Origin: Sediminibacterium sp. Gen4
Lineage (GTDB): Bacteria; Bacteroidota; Bacteroidia; Chitinophagales; Chitinophagaceae
Length of the DNA stretch: 48,225 bases
NCBI GenBank assembly: GCA_013391385.1
Contig: JACBFI010000029.1
Span: 1-48,225 of the forward strand
Direction: 5' to 3'
Shown: one piece after another, positions 40,415-48,225 of the stretch
How positions within the stretch are numbered: position 1 is the stretch's first letter
Layout: each line of letters opens with the position of its first letter
Program-made: the position numbers and the translations under genes
The notes under the pieces: model-generated
What the model saw: the letters and a program-made list of their open reading frames with translations, nothing else
Told to the model about the DNA's origin: nothing
Database searches by the model: none

Positions 40415-41509
40415 ATGAATATTACATTGATTGCTGGTGCGCGACCGAATTTTATGAAGATTGCACCTATTATTGAAGCCATAGAAAAACAACAGCAGCT
40501 TGGAAAAGCCATCCAATACCGATTGGTTCATACGGGTCAGCATTATGATAAAAATATGAGTGAGAGCTTTTTTGTTCAGCTGGGAATTCCTGCACCTCAT
40601 GCGAATTTGGAGAGTGGAGGAGGAACGCAGGCTGAGCAAACCGCCAATATCATGGTGCGTTTTGAAAAAGAGTTATTATCGCATCCAACAGATGTTGTAT
40701 TGGTGGTAGGGGATGTAACTTCTACGCTCGCCTGTTCTATTGTGGCTAAGAAATTGAATATTCAGGTAGTACATGTGGAAGCCGGTATTCGTTCTTATGA
40801 TATGAGTATGCCGGAAGAAATCAACAGAATGGTGACGGATGCTATTACTGATCATTTTTTCACAACTTCTGAAGTAGCCAATCTGAATCTACAAAGAAAT
40901 GGTATACCTGATGATCGTATTCATTTTGTAGGGAATACAATGATTGACACCTTATTGAAGCAAGAGCAAAATTTTCAACAACCCTCTATTTGGAAAGAAG
41001 CCGGATTACAACCCGGGCAATATTTTGTATTGACCTTACATCGGCCTGCCAATGTGGATGGAGAACAAAAATTAAAAGAATTATTGGATACAATTATAGA
41101 AGGCTCCAAAGGATTACCCATTATTTTCCCGGTTCATCCTCGAACTGCTAAGAACTTACAATCATTGGGTATTCAAACGGATCATTTGTGGATGACAGAT
41201 CCGATGTCTTATTTAGAGTTTAATTATCTCGTAAAACATGCCAAAGCAGTCATTACAGATAGTGGCGGGATCACTGAAGAAACCACAGTTATGCGAGTGC
41301 CGTGTATGACATTACGGAATAATACAGAACGTCCGGAAACTGTTACGGTAGGAACCAATGAACTGATTGGAACAGATCCGAAGAACTTACCTCCGGCTTT
41401 TGATCGACTTTTTACAGGTCAATGGAAAAAAGGTGCTATTCCAGAATTGTGGGATGGTAAGACAGGCGAACGTATTGTGGCCATTTTAGATCAACTTTAC
41501 AATCACTGA
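40415..41509 (+). CDS. wecB: UDP-N-acetylglucosamine 2-epimerase (non-hydrolysing)
   Basis: WecB interconverts UDP-GlcNAc and UDP-ManNAc, or acts on a related UDP-HexNAc derivative. The 364 residues start MNITLIAGARPNFMKIAPII, followed by HTGQHYDKNMSESFF, VVGDVTSTLACSIVAKKL, VHVEAGIRSYDMSMPEEINR and the later TDSGGITEETTVMRVPCMTL. All family landmarks are intact. It lies between the bi-domain oxidoreductase and the heparinase-like gene. It could also play the FnlC/WbjD role in making an L-FucNAc-like sugar, given the WbuB-like transferase two genes downstream. Confidence 0.93.
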   Translation: MNITLIAGARPNFMKIAPIIEAIEKQQQLGKAIQYRLVHTGQHYDKNMSESFFVQLGIPAPHANLESGGGTQAEQTANIMVRFEKELLSHPTDVVLVVGDVTSTLACSIVAKKLNIQVVHVEAGIRSYDMSMPEEINRMVTDAITDHFFTTSEVANLNLQRNGIPDDRIHFVGNTMIDTLLKQEQNFQQPSIWKEAGLQPGQYFVLTLHRPANVDGEQKLKELLDTIIEGSKGLPIIFPVHPRTAKNLQSLGIQTDHLWMTDPMSYLEFNYLVKHAKAVITDSGGITEETTVMRVPCMTLRNNTERPETVTVGTNELIGTDPKNLPPAFDRLFTGQWKKGAIPELWDGKTGERIVAILDQLYNH

Positions 41510-41513
41510 TTGA

Positions 41514-43103
41514 ATGTTCCGCAAGTTCTTGCGTTTGTTTCATACACTGGGTCACATCAAGGGAATTCAATGGCGTTATCAGTTATGGTATAGGGTTAAA
41601 AATCGTTTTATTTCTATCCATTGGTACACCCAATATTTACAAAGAAGTTTTATTCCGCTTGATTTACAAGTAGCAGGTATACTGCATTCGAGACAAAAAG
41701 AGTATTTCGGCCATCTTTCTTTTGAATTTATAGGGTTGCCACAATCTTTTGATCATCGTATTGATTGGAATTTTCAAGGGCATGGTAAACTATGGAATTA
41801 TAACCTCCAATACTTTTCTTATTTACTAGATGAGGGCATTCCTGTTGACGAAAGACTTCGGTTGTTGAGAGATTTTTCTGATCAATTACTGGCATCGACT
41901 GTTCCACCTGAACCCTATCCGGTTTCACTTCGGGTAGTAAATACTTTGCTTTTTCATTCTCGGTATCCAATCACCGATGCTATTATGCTTGAAGCATTAC
42001 AAAAACAGATTGATTACTTAGCTAATAATCTCGAATATCATTTACTGGCTAATCATTTGCTGGAAAATGCTTTTAGTTTATGGATTGCCTCTATTTACCT
42101 TTCCGATCAACTTCTGTATAAAAAGTCTTCTCGCTTATTAGTTTCTCAGCTAGATGAGCAGATTCTTGAAGATGGGGGACATTACGAATGTAGTGTGATG
42201 TATCAGAGTATTTTGCTGAGTAAGTTATTACTTTGTATCGATGCAGCTAAAAAAGCGGATTGGGTAAAACCCTCCTTGTTAAGCATTTTGGAAGAAAAAG
42301 CGTCCAAAATGCTAGGTTGGATCAACTGCTACAGTTTTCCTGATGGAAGTTGGGCACTGATGAATGATGCGGCTGAAAAAATTGCACCGACAACAGCCAC
42401 TTTAAATGAAGCAGCAGCTCTATTACATATCAAACCGGCCAATATTGAACTGAAAGATTCCGGATTCCGGAAGATGAAAGGCGAGCATTGGGAATTGTTG
42501 ATCAAAACCGGAGGCGTGCAGCCTGCTTATCAACCTGGGCATGTACATGCTGATGTTTCGTCTTATTGTCTCTGGTATAAAGGGCAACAAGTAATTGTAG
42601 ATCCGGGTATATCTACTTATGCCGTTTCGGAAAGAAGAAATATTGAAAGAGGCACAGGTGCGCATAATACTATTTCAATCAATGGTTATAATCAAAGCGA
42701 TGTTTGGGGAGGTTTTAGGGTAGGGAAAAGAGCAAGAATTAGTAACCTGGAAGATTCGAGTCAGTGTATTAAAATTGCCATACACCCATACTTTCATAGA
42801 AGCTGCATCCACGAAAGAAGATTTGTTAAAATGGATGATGATAGCTTTTTTATAGAAGACAGTATTCAAACAGCTCCCTTCGTAACAGTGTCAAAAGGCA
42901 ATATTCAATTCGCAGCCCATGTATCTGTCAATCATCAAAAAGGAGTAATTAAAATGGATGGTGTTTCCATAGCAGTACAAGGAGTCAAAAATGAAAAGCT
43001 TGAAAAAGGACACTATGCAGTTTCTTATCATCAGTTAGCGTCCGGTATCCGATATGAATACCAGTCTTGTCCTATCAGTCGATTTACTTTTACTTTTTCA
43101 TGA
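41514..43103 (+). CDS. Heparinase II/III-like protein
   Basis: A 529-residue protein with the alginate-lyase/heparinase II-III layout. An N-terminal alpha-helical toroid domain (with EYHLLANHLLENAFSLWIAS) is followed by a beta-sandwich domain (PGHVHADVSSYCLWYKGQQV, then VDPGISTYAVSERRNIERGT, then GAHNTISINGYNQSDVWGGF). Its catalytic-type Asn/His and Tyr/His positions appear kept. There is no signal peptide. Periplasmic polysaccharide lyases of this family normally have one, so this protein would be cytoplasmic. Homologues occur in O-antigen clusters beside WecB and bi-domain oxidoreductases, but their function is not settled. Confidence 0.85.
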   Translation: MFRKFLRLFHTLGHIKGIQWRYQLWYRVKNRFISIHWYTQYLQRSFIPLDLQVAGILHSRQKEYFGHLSFEFIGLPQSFDHRIDWNFQGHGKLWNYNLQYFSYLLDEGIPVDERLRLLRDFSDQLLASTVPPEPYPVSLRVVNTLLFHSRYPITDAIMLEALQKQIDYLANNLEYHLLANHLLENAFSLWIASIYLSDQLLYKKSSRLLVSQLDEQILEDGGHYECSVMYQSILLSKLLLCIDAAKKADWVKPSLLSILEEKASKMLGWINCYSFPDGSWALMNDAAEKIAPTTATLNEAAALLHIKPANIELKDSGFRKMKGEHWELLIKTGGVQPAYQPGHVHADVSSYCLWYKGQQVIVDPGISTYAVSERRNIERGTGAHNTISINGYNQSDVWGGFRVGKRARISNLEDSSQCIKIAIHPYFHRSCIHERRFVKMDDDSFFIEDSIQTAPFVTVSKGNIQFAAHVSVNHQKGVIKMDGVSIAVQGVKNEKLEKGHYAVSYHQLASGIRYEYQSCPISRFTFTFS

Positions 43104-44269
43104 AAAAGATATTATACTTAAGTTTTTATTTTGAACCGGATTTGTGTGCAGGTTCTTTTCGCAATTCTCCTTTAGCAAGAGAGCTCGCAAGGCAAGTGGG
43201 ACCAAACGATATGGTTGATGTAATTACTACCGTTCCTAACCGTTACAGCAGTTTTTCAGCCGAAGCCCAGCAGGATGAGCATGCTGGTAACCTGCGGATT
43301 CGCAGAATCATGCTACCTTCGCATAAGAGTGGTTTTATAGACCAGATCAAGGCTTTTTATCATTATTACCGGGAAGTAAAAAACAAGATTCAATACACAG
43401 AATACGATCTGGTTTTTGCATCCTCTTCAAGACTGTTTACTGCCTATCTTGGCTACAGGATCGCTTCTAAGAGAGGTATTCCCTTATACCTTGATATCAG
43501 GGATATTTTTACTGATACTTTGAATGATGTGATTGTTAATCGTTTGGTGAAATTCTTATTACTACCTGTTTTAAGAAAAATAGAGGCTGCTGTATTTAAT
43601 TATGCCATACATATCAATCTGATTTCTGCAGGATTCAAAGAATATTTTTCAAAATATGCCAAACCTCAATACAGCTATTATACCAACGGTATAGATCAGG
43701 AGTTTATTCAATCCTCTACTTATGAAGAGCTACTTGCTCCTTCGCCGATTACAATTACATATGCTGGTAATATAGGGGAAGGACAAGGATTACATAAAAT
43801 CATACCTCAGGCTGCAAAAATATTGGGAGATCAGTATCATTTTAAAGTGATTGGGGATGGTGGGGCCAGGAAGCTGTTAGCAGCAGCAATTGAGCTAGAA
43901 CAGGTGAACAATGTATCTATTGAGAAACCGGTTAAGCGTGCTGAATTACTGGAAATATACAAACGATCGCATTACTTGTTTATGCATTTAAATGATTATT
44001 TGGCTTTTGAGAAAGTGCTTCCTTCTAAAGTTTTTGAGCTTGGCGCTTTCCCTCGACCGGTTATTGCAGGTGTGAATGGTTATGCAAGATCATTCATTCA
44101 GCAACACCTATCAAATGTGTTATTGATACAGCCGGCGAACCCAGATGAATTGGTAGATAAGCTCAGGGATTATTCTTACCAAATAGAAAATAGAGATCAC
44201 TTCATCCGTTCGTTCAATCGAAAACAAATCAATACAGAAATGGCTGCATCCATTGCAGGTTATTTATGA
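43100..44269 (+). CDS. Glycosyltransferase family 4 (WbuB-like)
   Basis: A GT-B glycosyltransferase of 389 residues, starting MKKILYLSFYFEPDLCAGSF, with the acceptor loop LCAGSFRNSPLARELARQVG. It continues with YDLVFASSSRLFTAYLGYRI and PLYLDIRDIFTDTLNDV; the donor half has ITYAGNIGEGQGLHKIIPQA. These features resemble WbuB/FucNAc-type transferases. The frame extends back to 43067, but the ATG at 43100 overlaps the heparinase-like stop (ATGA) and is preferred. It would use the UDP-HexNAc derivative made by the neighbouring WecB and bi-domain oxidoreductase. Confidence 0.88.
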   Translation: MKKILYLSFYFEPDLCAGSFRNSPLARELARQVGPNDMVDVITTVPNRYSSFSAEAQQDEHAGNLRIRRIMLPSHKSGFIDQIKAFYHYYREVKNKIQYTEYDLVFASSSRLFTAYLGYRIASKRGIPLYLDIRDIFTDTLNDVIVNRLVKFLLLPVLRKIEAAVFNYAIHINLISAGFKEYFSKYAKPQYSYYTNGIDQEFIQSSTYEELLAPSPITITYAGNIGEGQGLHKIIPQAAKILGDQYHFKVIGDGGARKLLAAAIELEQVNNVSIEKPVKRAELLEIYKRSHYLFMHLNDYLAFEKVLPSKVFELGAFPRPVIAGVNGYARSFIQQHLSNVLLIQPANPDELVDKLRDYSYQIENRDHFIRSFNRKQINTEMAASIAGYL

Positions 44270-45192
44270 GTAACGTATTCATTACCGGTGCATCGGGTTT
44301 TGTAGGCAAAAACTTATCTAGTTACTTGCAACAAAAGAATATAGATACAATATCTTTTTCCCGAAGTGCTGGAGGTGATTATGGATTAGTGAATGATTTT
44401 TTTCTTAACAGTAGAGAAGTAGGTACAATTGTTCATTTGGCAGGTAAAGCACATGATCTTAGGCGATCGGTGAATAGTGAGGATTATTATAAAGCGAACA
44501 CTGAATTAGCACAACAATTATTTGATGCCTTTTTAAAGTCGCATGCTACCGTTTTTATTTATATCAGTTCTATAAAAGCATTGGCTGATAGCACAGATGT
44601 TCCTCTTACAGAAGATATACAGCCTGAGCCCAAAACTGATTATGGTAAGTCTAAGTTAGCTGCTGAGGTTTATTTACAAAAACAAGTACTTCCCGTTGGA
44701 AAGCGACTATATATACTAAGACCTTGCATGATACATGGTCCCGGGAATAAAGGTAATTTGAATTTATTATATCAGGTAGTTAGGAAAGGTATTCCTTACC
44801 CTTTGGCTGCATTTGATAATGCACGATCTTTTTTATCGGTAGAAAATCTCTGTTTTGTTATCGCGGAGTTACTAAAGAGAGAAGATATTGCTTCGGGCAT
44901 TTATCATGTTGCCGATGATACGCCGATTAGTACGATAGATGTAGTTCAACTCATTGCAAATGTTTTAGGTAAGCGTGGTAAGATATGGAAGGTTTCTCCT
45001 GGTTTAATCAAATGCCTGGCAGGTATGGGAGACATTTTTCATTTGCCACTTAATTCAGAACGACTACATAAGCTTACTGATAGCTATATAGTCAGTAATC
45101 ATAAATTAGTTACTGCTTTGCAACTTTCATTACCCGTAGCTGCAAAGGAGGGATTACAAAAAACGATAGAATCATTTAAAGATGTGGCTTAG
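44266..45192 (+). CDS. NAD-dependent epimerase/reductase (WbpV-like, UDP-QuiNAc/FucNAc C4 reductase)
   Basis: An extended short-chain reductase of 308 residues with VFITGASGFVGKNLSSYLQQ, HLAGKAHDLRRSV, ISSIKALAD and DYGKSKLAAE (catalytic Tyr and Lys). The HLAGKAH motif and the following LRPCMIHGPGNKGNLNLLYQ match the WbpV/WbcO-linked group. That group reduces the C4 keto group of UDP-2-acetamido-2,6-dideoxy-4-ketohexose to UDP-QuiNAc or UDP-FucNAc. It overlaps the preceding gene by four bases and the WbpL-like gene by eleven bases. WbpM, which makes its substrate, ends the operon. Confidence 0.85.
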   Translation: MSNVFITGASGFVGKNLSSYLQQKNIDTISFSRSAGGDYGLVNDFFLNSREVGTIVHLAGKAHDLRRSVNSEDYYKANTELAQQLFDAFLKSHATVFIYISSIKALADSTDVPLTEDIQPEPKTDYGKSKLAAEVYLQKQVLPVGKRLYILRPCMIHGPGNKGNLNLLYQVVRKGIPYPLAAFDNARSFLSVENLCFVIAELLKREDIASGIYHVADDTPISTIDVVQLIANVLGKRGKIWKVSPGLIKCLAGMGDIFHLPLNSERLHKLTDSYIVSNHKLVTALQLSLPVAAKEGLQKTIESFKDVA

Positions 45193-46156
45193 TTATTTAT
45201 TTTTTTTTATTATATGGTTTGTTATTGAATGGTTTTATTTTGGGATAGCCAAACGATTTTCTATAGTTGATAAACCCAATGCCCGGAGTTCTCATGATAT
45301 TGTTACAATTAGGGGTGGAGGGATTATTTTTCCAGTAGCGATTCTTGTGGGACTATTGTATGAACAGCCCACCCAATGGATACTGATAGCCTCATTATTA
45401 TTGATTGCCATACTCAGTTTTATTGATGATACCAGCCATGTAGACAGCAAGATTCGATTGGTGTTGCAAAGTGTAGCGGTGGGTAGTATATTGTATTTGG
45501 TTACTCCACAGTTTTCATTACTCCTGCTACTTTTTTTATTCATTTTGATCACGGGTGTGATCAATGCGTATAATTTTATGGATGGAATCAATGGTATTAC
45601 GGTTTTGTATTCCTTGGTTACTTTAGGTAGTATGTATTGGGTACAGCAATCTATACCTGCTTTTCTATCTGATTATCTTTTTATCGCATTATTAACTGCA
45701 CTACTTGTTTTTAGTTTTTTTAATGTGAGAAAAAAAGCAGCTTGTTTCTCTGGAGATGTTGGAAGTGTTTCTCTTGCTTTTATTTTTTGTTTTTTATTAT
45801 TAAAAATGTCTATTGTTACTGATTTTGGATGGTGGATACTTTTTTTGGGTGTCTATGGGGTGGATACTGTGTTTACGATTGTTTGTAGAATTTTCAGAAA
45901 AGAACCCTTAATGCAAGCACATCGATCACATTTCTATCAATACCTGGCAAATGAAGCAGGGTGGACTCATATTCAGGTAAGTATACTATTCGCCATCGTA
46001 CAACTGGTATTAAATATTTCTGTAGTGTATAGCTATACGACCGGTCAAATTTGGGTTAGTTTAGCTGCATTATTTGCTTTTGTTATTATATATACTATAT
46101 TTAGACTCCGATTAGAAGGTCATAAGCGTTTATTTGTTACTTATAACCCTGACTAA
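45182..46156 (+). CDS. Undecaprenyl-phosphate HexNAc-1-phosphate transferase (WbpL/WecA-like)
   Basis: A polytopic membrane enzyme of 324 residues with about ten spans that starts the glycan by moving a HexNAc-1-phosphate to undecaprenyl phosphate. It has FSIVDKPNARSSHDIVTIRG, the IDDTSHVD motif, NAYNFMDGINGITV and CFSGDVGSVSL. The C-terminal cytoplasmic loop AHRSHFYQYLANEAGWTHIQ is typical of the WbpL branch. The 11-base overlap with the WbpV-like gene and the nearby WbpM imply UDP-FucNAc or UDP-QuiNAc as donor. It is the only initiating transferase in the window. Confidence 0.92.
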   Translation: MWLSYLFFFIIWFVIEWFYFGIAKRFSIVDKPNARSSHDIVTIRGGGIIFPVAILVGLLYEQPTQWILIASLLLIAILSFIDDTSHVDSKIRLVLQSVAVGSILYLVTPQFSLLLLLFLFILITGVINAYNFMDGINGITVLYSLVTLGSMYWVQQSIPAFLSDYLFIALLTALLVFSFFNVRKKAACFSGDVGSVSLAFIFCFLLLKMSIVTDFGWWILFLGVYGVDTVFTIVCRIFRKEPLMQAHRSHFYQYLANEAGWTHIQVSILFAIVQLVLNISVVYSYTTGQIWVSLAALFAFVIIYTIFRLRLEGHKRLFVTYNPD

Positions 46157-46162
46157 CTGTTT

Positions 46163-48094
46163 ATGTTTCAAAAAATCAATATTGTTCCTCGTTGGATCAT
46201 ATTCTTGATTGACTCTGCCATCTGTGCTTTTGCCATGGTATTTGCTCATTTGGTTCGATATAATCTATCTGTAGAAGCATTGGACTGGCAGGTATTGAGT
46301 GGGAATGTATTGATCCTTTTATTGATCAACTCTATCGTATTCATCAATTTCAGGACTTACGCTGGCATTATACGCTATACCGGTATTCAGGATGCATTGA
46401 GGATTTGTTATGCAATTCTGATGACCACTTCTGTTTTATTTTTTATTGGGTTGGTTTCAGCTAATACAGGAGGGGGAGCTTTGGCGTTTCCGAATGTTAC
46501 TTTGATTATTTATAGTTTATTTAGTTTTCTATTTCTGATTTCTTATCGGGTTATTGTAAAATATGTATTTGCTTATCTCCGTAACTATAAGATGGATCGC
46601 AAAACTGTGATCATCTATGGGGCGGGGGAGGCTGGTTTTGCTACAAAAAGAGTATTAGAGCATGATGCCACTTCCAATATCACTGTAGTCGCGTTTGTGG
46701 ATGATGATATGCGTAAAGTAGGGAAAGTGGTAGATGGTATTAAAATACACCACACACTAGATTTACAGACCCTCACGTTAGGGCAAAAGATTGATGAGAT
46801 CATCCTTGCTGCATTTACCATCACTCCAGCTAAGAAAAATGAACTGGTTGATTTTTGTTTGGATCATGATATTAAAGTATTGAACGTTCCACCTTTGGAT
46901 AAATGGATCAATGGTGAATTCTCTGCACGTCAATTACAAACGATTAAGATTGAAAACCTCTTAGAACGAGAACCGATTCGTATCAATAATGAAGAGATTG
47001 CGAATCAAGTAAAAGGTAAACGTGTATTGGTAACAGGAGCTGCCGGTTCTATAGGTAGTGAAATTGTTCGTCAACTCCTGCGCTTTCAACCGCATACCAT
47101 TATTCTTTGTGATCAAGCTGAAACACCATTGCATCATTTAGAATTGGAATTACAGGAGTTGAATCCTAGTACTGCTTGTATTCCATATTTAGGTGATGTT
47201 ACCAATGAGGAGCGCATGCAGGAAATGTTTGCGATGTATGAACCAAATTATGTATATCATGCTGCTGCCTATAAGCATGTGCCGATGATGGAGCTTTGTC
47301 CGTCAGAAGCCATTTTGACTAATGTGATGGGGACTAAAATCATTGCTGACTTAGCCGTTAAATACCATGTACATCGTTTTGTAATGGTATCCACTGATAA
47401 AGCTGTGAACCCTACCAACGTAATGGGTGCTTCTAAACGCTTAGCAGAATGTTATGTACAATCACTGTATCACTCTGCAGCGAATACCGGTGATAAAGAT
47501 AAATTCACCAAATTCATCACTACCCGTTTTGGTAACGTGTTAGGATCCAACGGATCTGTGATCATTCGCTTTAAAGAACAAATTGAAAAAGGAGGACCGG
47601 TTACGGTTACACATCCCAATATCACCCGTTTCTTTATGACCATTCCCGAAGCTTGTCAGCTCGTACTCGAGGCAGGTAGTATGGGTAGCGGTGGTGAAAT
47701 ATTTGTATTCGATATGGGTAAGCCTGTTCCCATTGTTGATCTTGCTAAGAAAATGATTCGTCTATATGGGTATGTTCCGGGTATTGATATTGAAATCAAA
47801 TACAGTGGATTGCGTCCCGGTGAGAAACTCTATGAAGAGCTTTTAATGGATTCTGAAAATACTTTACCTACTTATCATGAAAAAATCATGATTGCTAAAG
47901 TGCGGAATATTCAATTCGACTCCATGCATCAGGAATTTACTTCTTTGATTCAGTTGGCTAAGCAGAGGAAGGGGACTATGGAGATGGTGGCTAAGATGAA
48001 ACAACTCGTTCCGGAGTTTATTAGTAATAATTCGGTTTTTGAACAACTGGATAGCAGCAAGAATGCTGGAGTTATTGAGATGAAAGTAAGTTAA
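46163..48094 (+). CDS. wbpM: UDP-GlcNAc 4,6-dehydratase, membrane-bound (WbpM/CapD-like)
   Basis: The protein has 643 residues. Four N-terminal membrane spans (to about residue 140) are followed by a first Rossmann domain (TVIIYGAGEAGFATKRVLEH) and the catalytic short-chain dehydratase domain (GKRVLVTGAAGSIGSEIVRQ). The active site is the WbpM variant in which Met replaces the usual Tyr: STDKAVNPTNVMGASKRLAE. It makes UDP-2-acetamido-2,6-dideoxy-4-ketohexose, reduced by the WbpV-like enzyme and used by the WbpL-like transferase upstream. It is the last gene of the operon. The last codons form the left arm of the terminator. Confidence 0.95.
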   Translation: MFQKINIVPRWIIFLIDSAICAFAMVFAHLVRYNLSVEALDWQVLSGNVLILLLINSIVFINFRTYAGIIRYTGIQDALRICYAILMTTSVLFFIGLVSANTGGGALAFPNVTLIIYSLFSFLFLISYRVIVKYVFAYLRNYKMDRKTVIIYGAGEAGFATKRVLEHDATSNITVVAFVDDDMRKVGKVVDGIKIHHTLDLQTLTLGQKIDEIILAAFTITPAKKNELVDFCLDHDIKVLNVPPLDKWINGEFSARQLQTIKIENLLEREPIRINNEEIANQVKGKRVLVTGAAGSIGSEIVRQLLRFQPHTIILCDQAETPLHHLELELQELNPSTACIPYLGDVTNEERMQEMFAMYEPNYVYHAAAYKHVPMMELCPSEAILTNVMGTKIIADLAVKYHVHRFVMVSTDKAVNPTNVMGASKRLAECYVQSLYHSAANTGDKDKFTKFITTRFGNVLGSNGSVIIRFKEQIEKGGPVTVTHPNITRFFMTIPEACQLVLEAGSMGSGGEIFVFDMGKPVPIVDLAKKMIRLYGYVPGIDIEIKYSGLRPGEKLYEELLMDSENTLPTYHEKIMIAKVRNIQFDSMHQEFTSLIQLAKQRKGTMEMVAKMKQLVPEFISNNSVFEQLDSSKNAGVIEMKVS

Positions 48095-48114
48095 ACTTAC
48101 TTTCATCTTTTTTT
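48079..48114 (+). terminator. Intrinsic terminator overlapping the wbpM stop codon
   Basis: A perfect 12-base stem, gatgaaagtaag paired with cttactttcatc around a ttaaa loop, is followed by seven T. The left arm is the last codons of wbpM, and the TAA stop (48092-48094) lies in the loop. This ends the 36-kb operon. A ribosome finishing translation would cover the stem, so termination may depend on when translation ends. Confidence 0.85.
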
Positions 48115-48149
48115 AGCCTTTTTAATTAATAAAACGTTTAAAAAAGGCT
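48115..48149 (+). terminator. Second hairpin after the operon terminator
   Basis: The sequence agcctttttaa is paired with ttaaaaaaggct (one bulged A) across a loop of about 11 bases. It follows the main terminator directly and may act as a back-up or as a terminator for transcription from the other side. The remaining 76 bases to the window end show no feature that I can support. Confidence 0.5.
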
Positions 48150-48225
48150 ACCCTCCGTTTACTTTCTTTGTCTCTTAAGTAACTAAATTATCAGGAACCA
48201 GTACTAAACCTAATCTTGTTGCTTG

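Noticed and set aside
1-48225. tRNA, rRNA, transposase or integrase genes
   Set aside because: No cloverleaf, ribosomal core sequence or DDE/tyrosine recombinase motif was recognised in any frame.

Overview
The window looks like part of a Bacteroidota chromosome, most likely a Chitinophagales/Chitinophagaceae-type bacterium. This is inferred from moderate-to-low GC, few Shine-Dalgarno sequences, a TAnnTTTG-type promoter hexamer ahead of the main operon, a DUF5675 gene, and gaps filled with palindromic and short-period repeats of the kind common in that group. No rRNA, tRNA, transposase, integrase or CRISPR array was seen.

Region 1 (1-6.9 kb) is repeat-rich and gene-poor. It holds ispF on the minus strand, preceded by a second displaced copy of its 3' end with a 44-base palindrome. 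A minus-strand trio follows: a 252-aa protein, a DUF5675 protein and a 77-aa membrane protein, set among octamer repeats and ending at a good terminator. There is also an unassigned 374-aa protein with a possible RteC-like C-terminus, a 138-aa membrane protein and a 79-aa hypothetical protein. The gaps are largely made of three repeat families: (gatcgggt)n arrays, a 242-base element with inverted ends, and a 130-150 base GTCAT...ATGAC palindromic element.

Region 2 (6.9-11.2 kb) supplies nucleotide sugars. rfbA and rfbB (minus strand) make dTDP-4-keto-6-deoxyglucose. gmd and fcl (plus strand) make GDP-L-fucose. rmlC and rmlD are absent, which fits use of the dTDP-4-keto sugar by the FdtA/FdtB genes further on.

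Region 3 (11.5-48.1 kb) is one very long plus-strand Wzx/Wzy-type surface polysaccharide operon. It starts with an SLBB outer-membrane export protein and a Wzz-like chain-length protein. TviB and a WbpP-like epimerase then make UDP-HexNAcA. RfbF, RfbG and RfbH make CDP-4-keto-3,6-dideoxyglucose, and are followed by a GNAT-aminotransferase fusion and a split transketolase. Next come a GT61 transferase, the Wzx flippase, a translationally coupled 3-amino-sugar cassette (two FdtA-like isomerases, a FemAB/GNAT-like protein, a GNAT, an FdtB-like aminotransferase), a GT2 transferase and the Wzy polymerase. Two AsnB-type amidotransferases flank a GT4 transferase. A methyltransferase, an alcohol dehydrogenase/Gfo-Idh fusion, WecB, a heparinase-like protein and another GT4 follow. 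The operon ends with the genes that start the glycan: a WbpV-like reductase, a WbpL-like phosphosugar transferase and WbpM. A hairpin built from the last wbpM codons closes it.

Together the genes predict a complex heteroglycan that starts with UDP-QuiNAc or FucNAc on undecaprenyl phosphate. It would contain an acylated 3-amino-3,6-dideoxyhexose, a HexNAc uronic acid (possibly amidated), probably fucose, and an unusual CDP-linked sugar. The strongest candidate for an undescribed system is 17.4-24.1 kb, which encodes what looks like a two-carbon-branched, N-acylated amino-deoxy sugar pathway.
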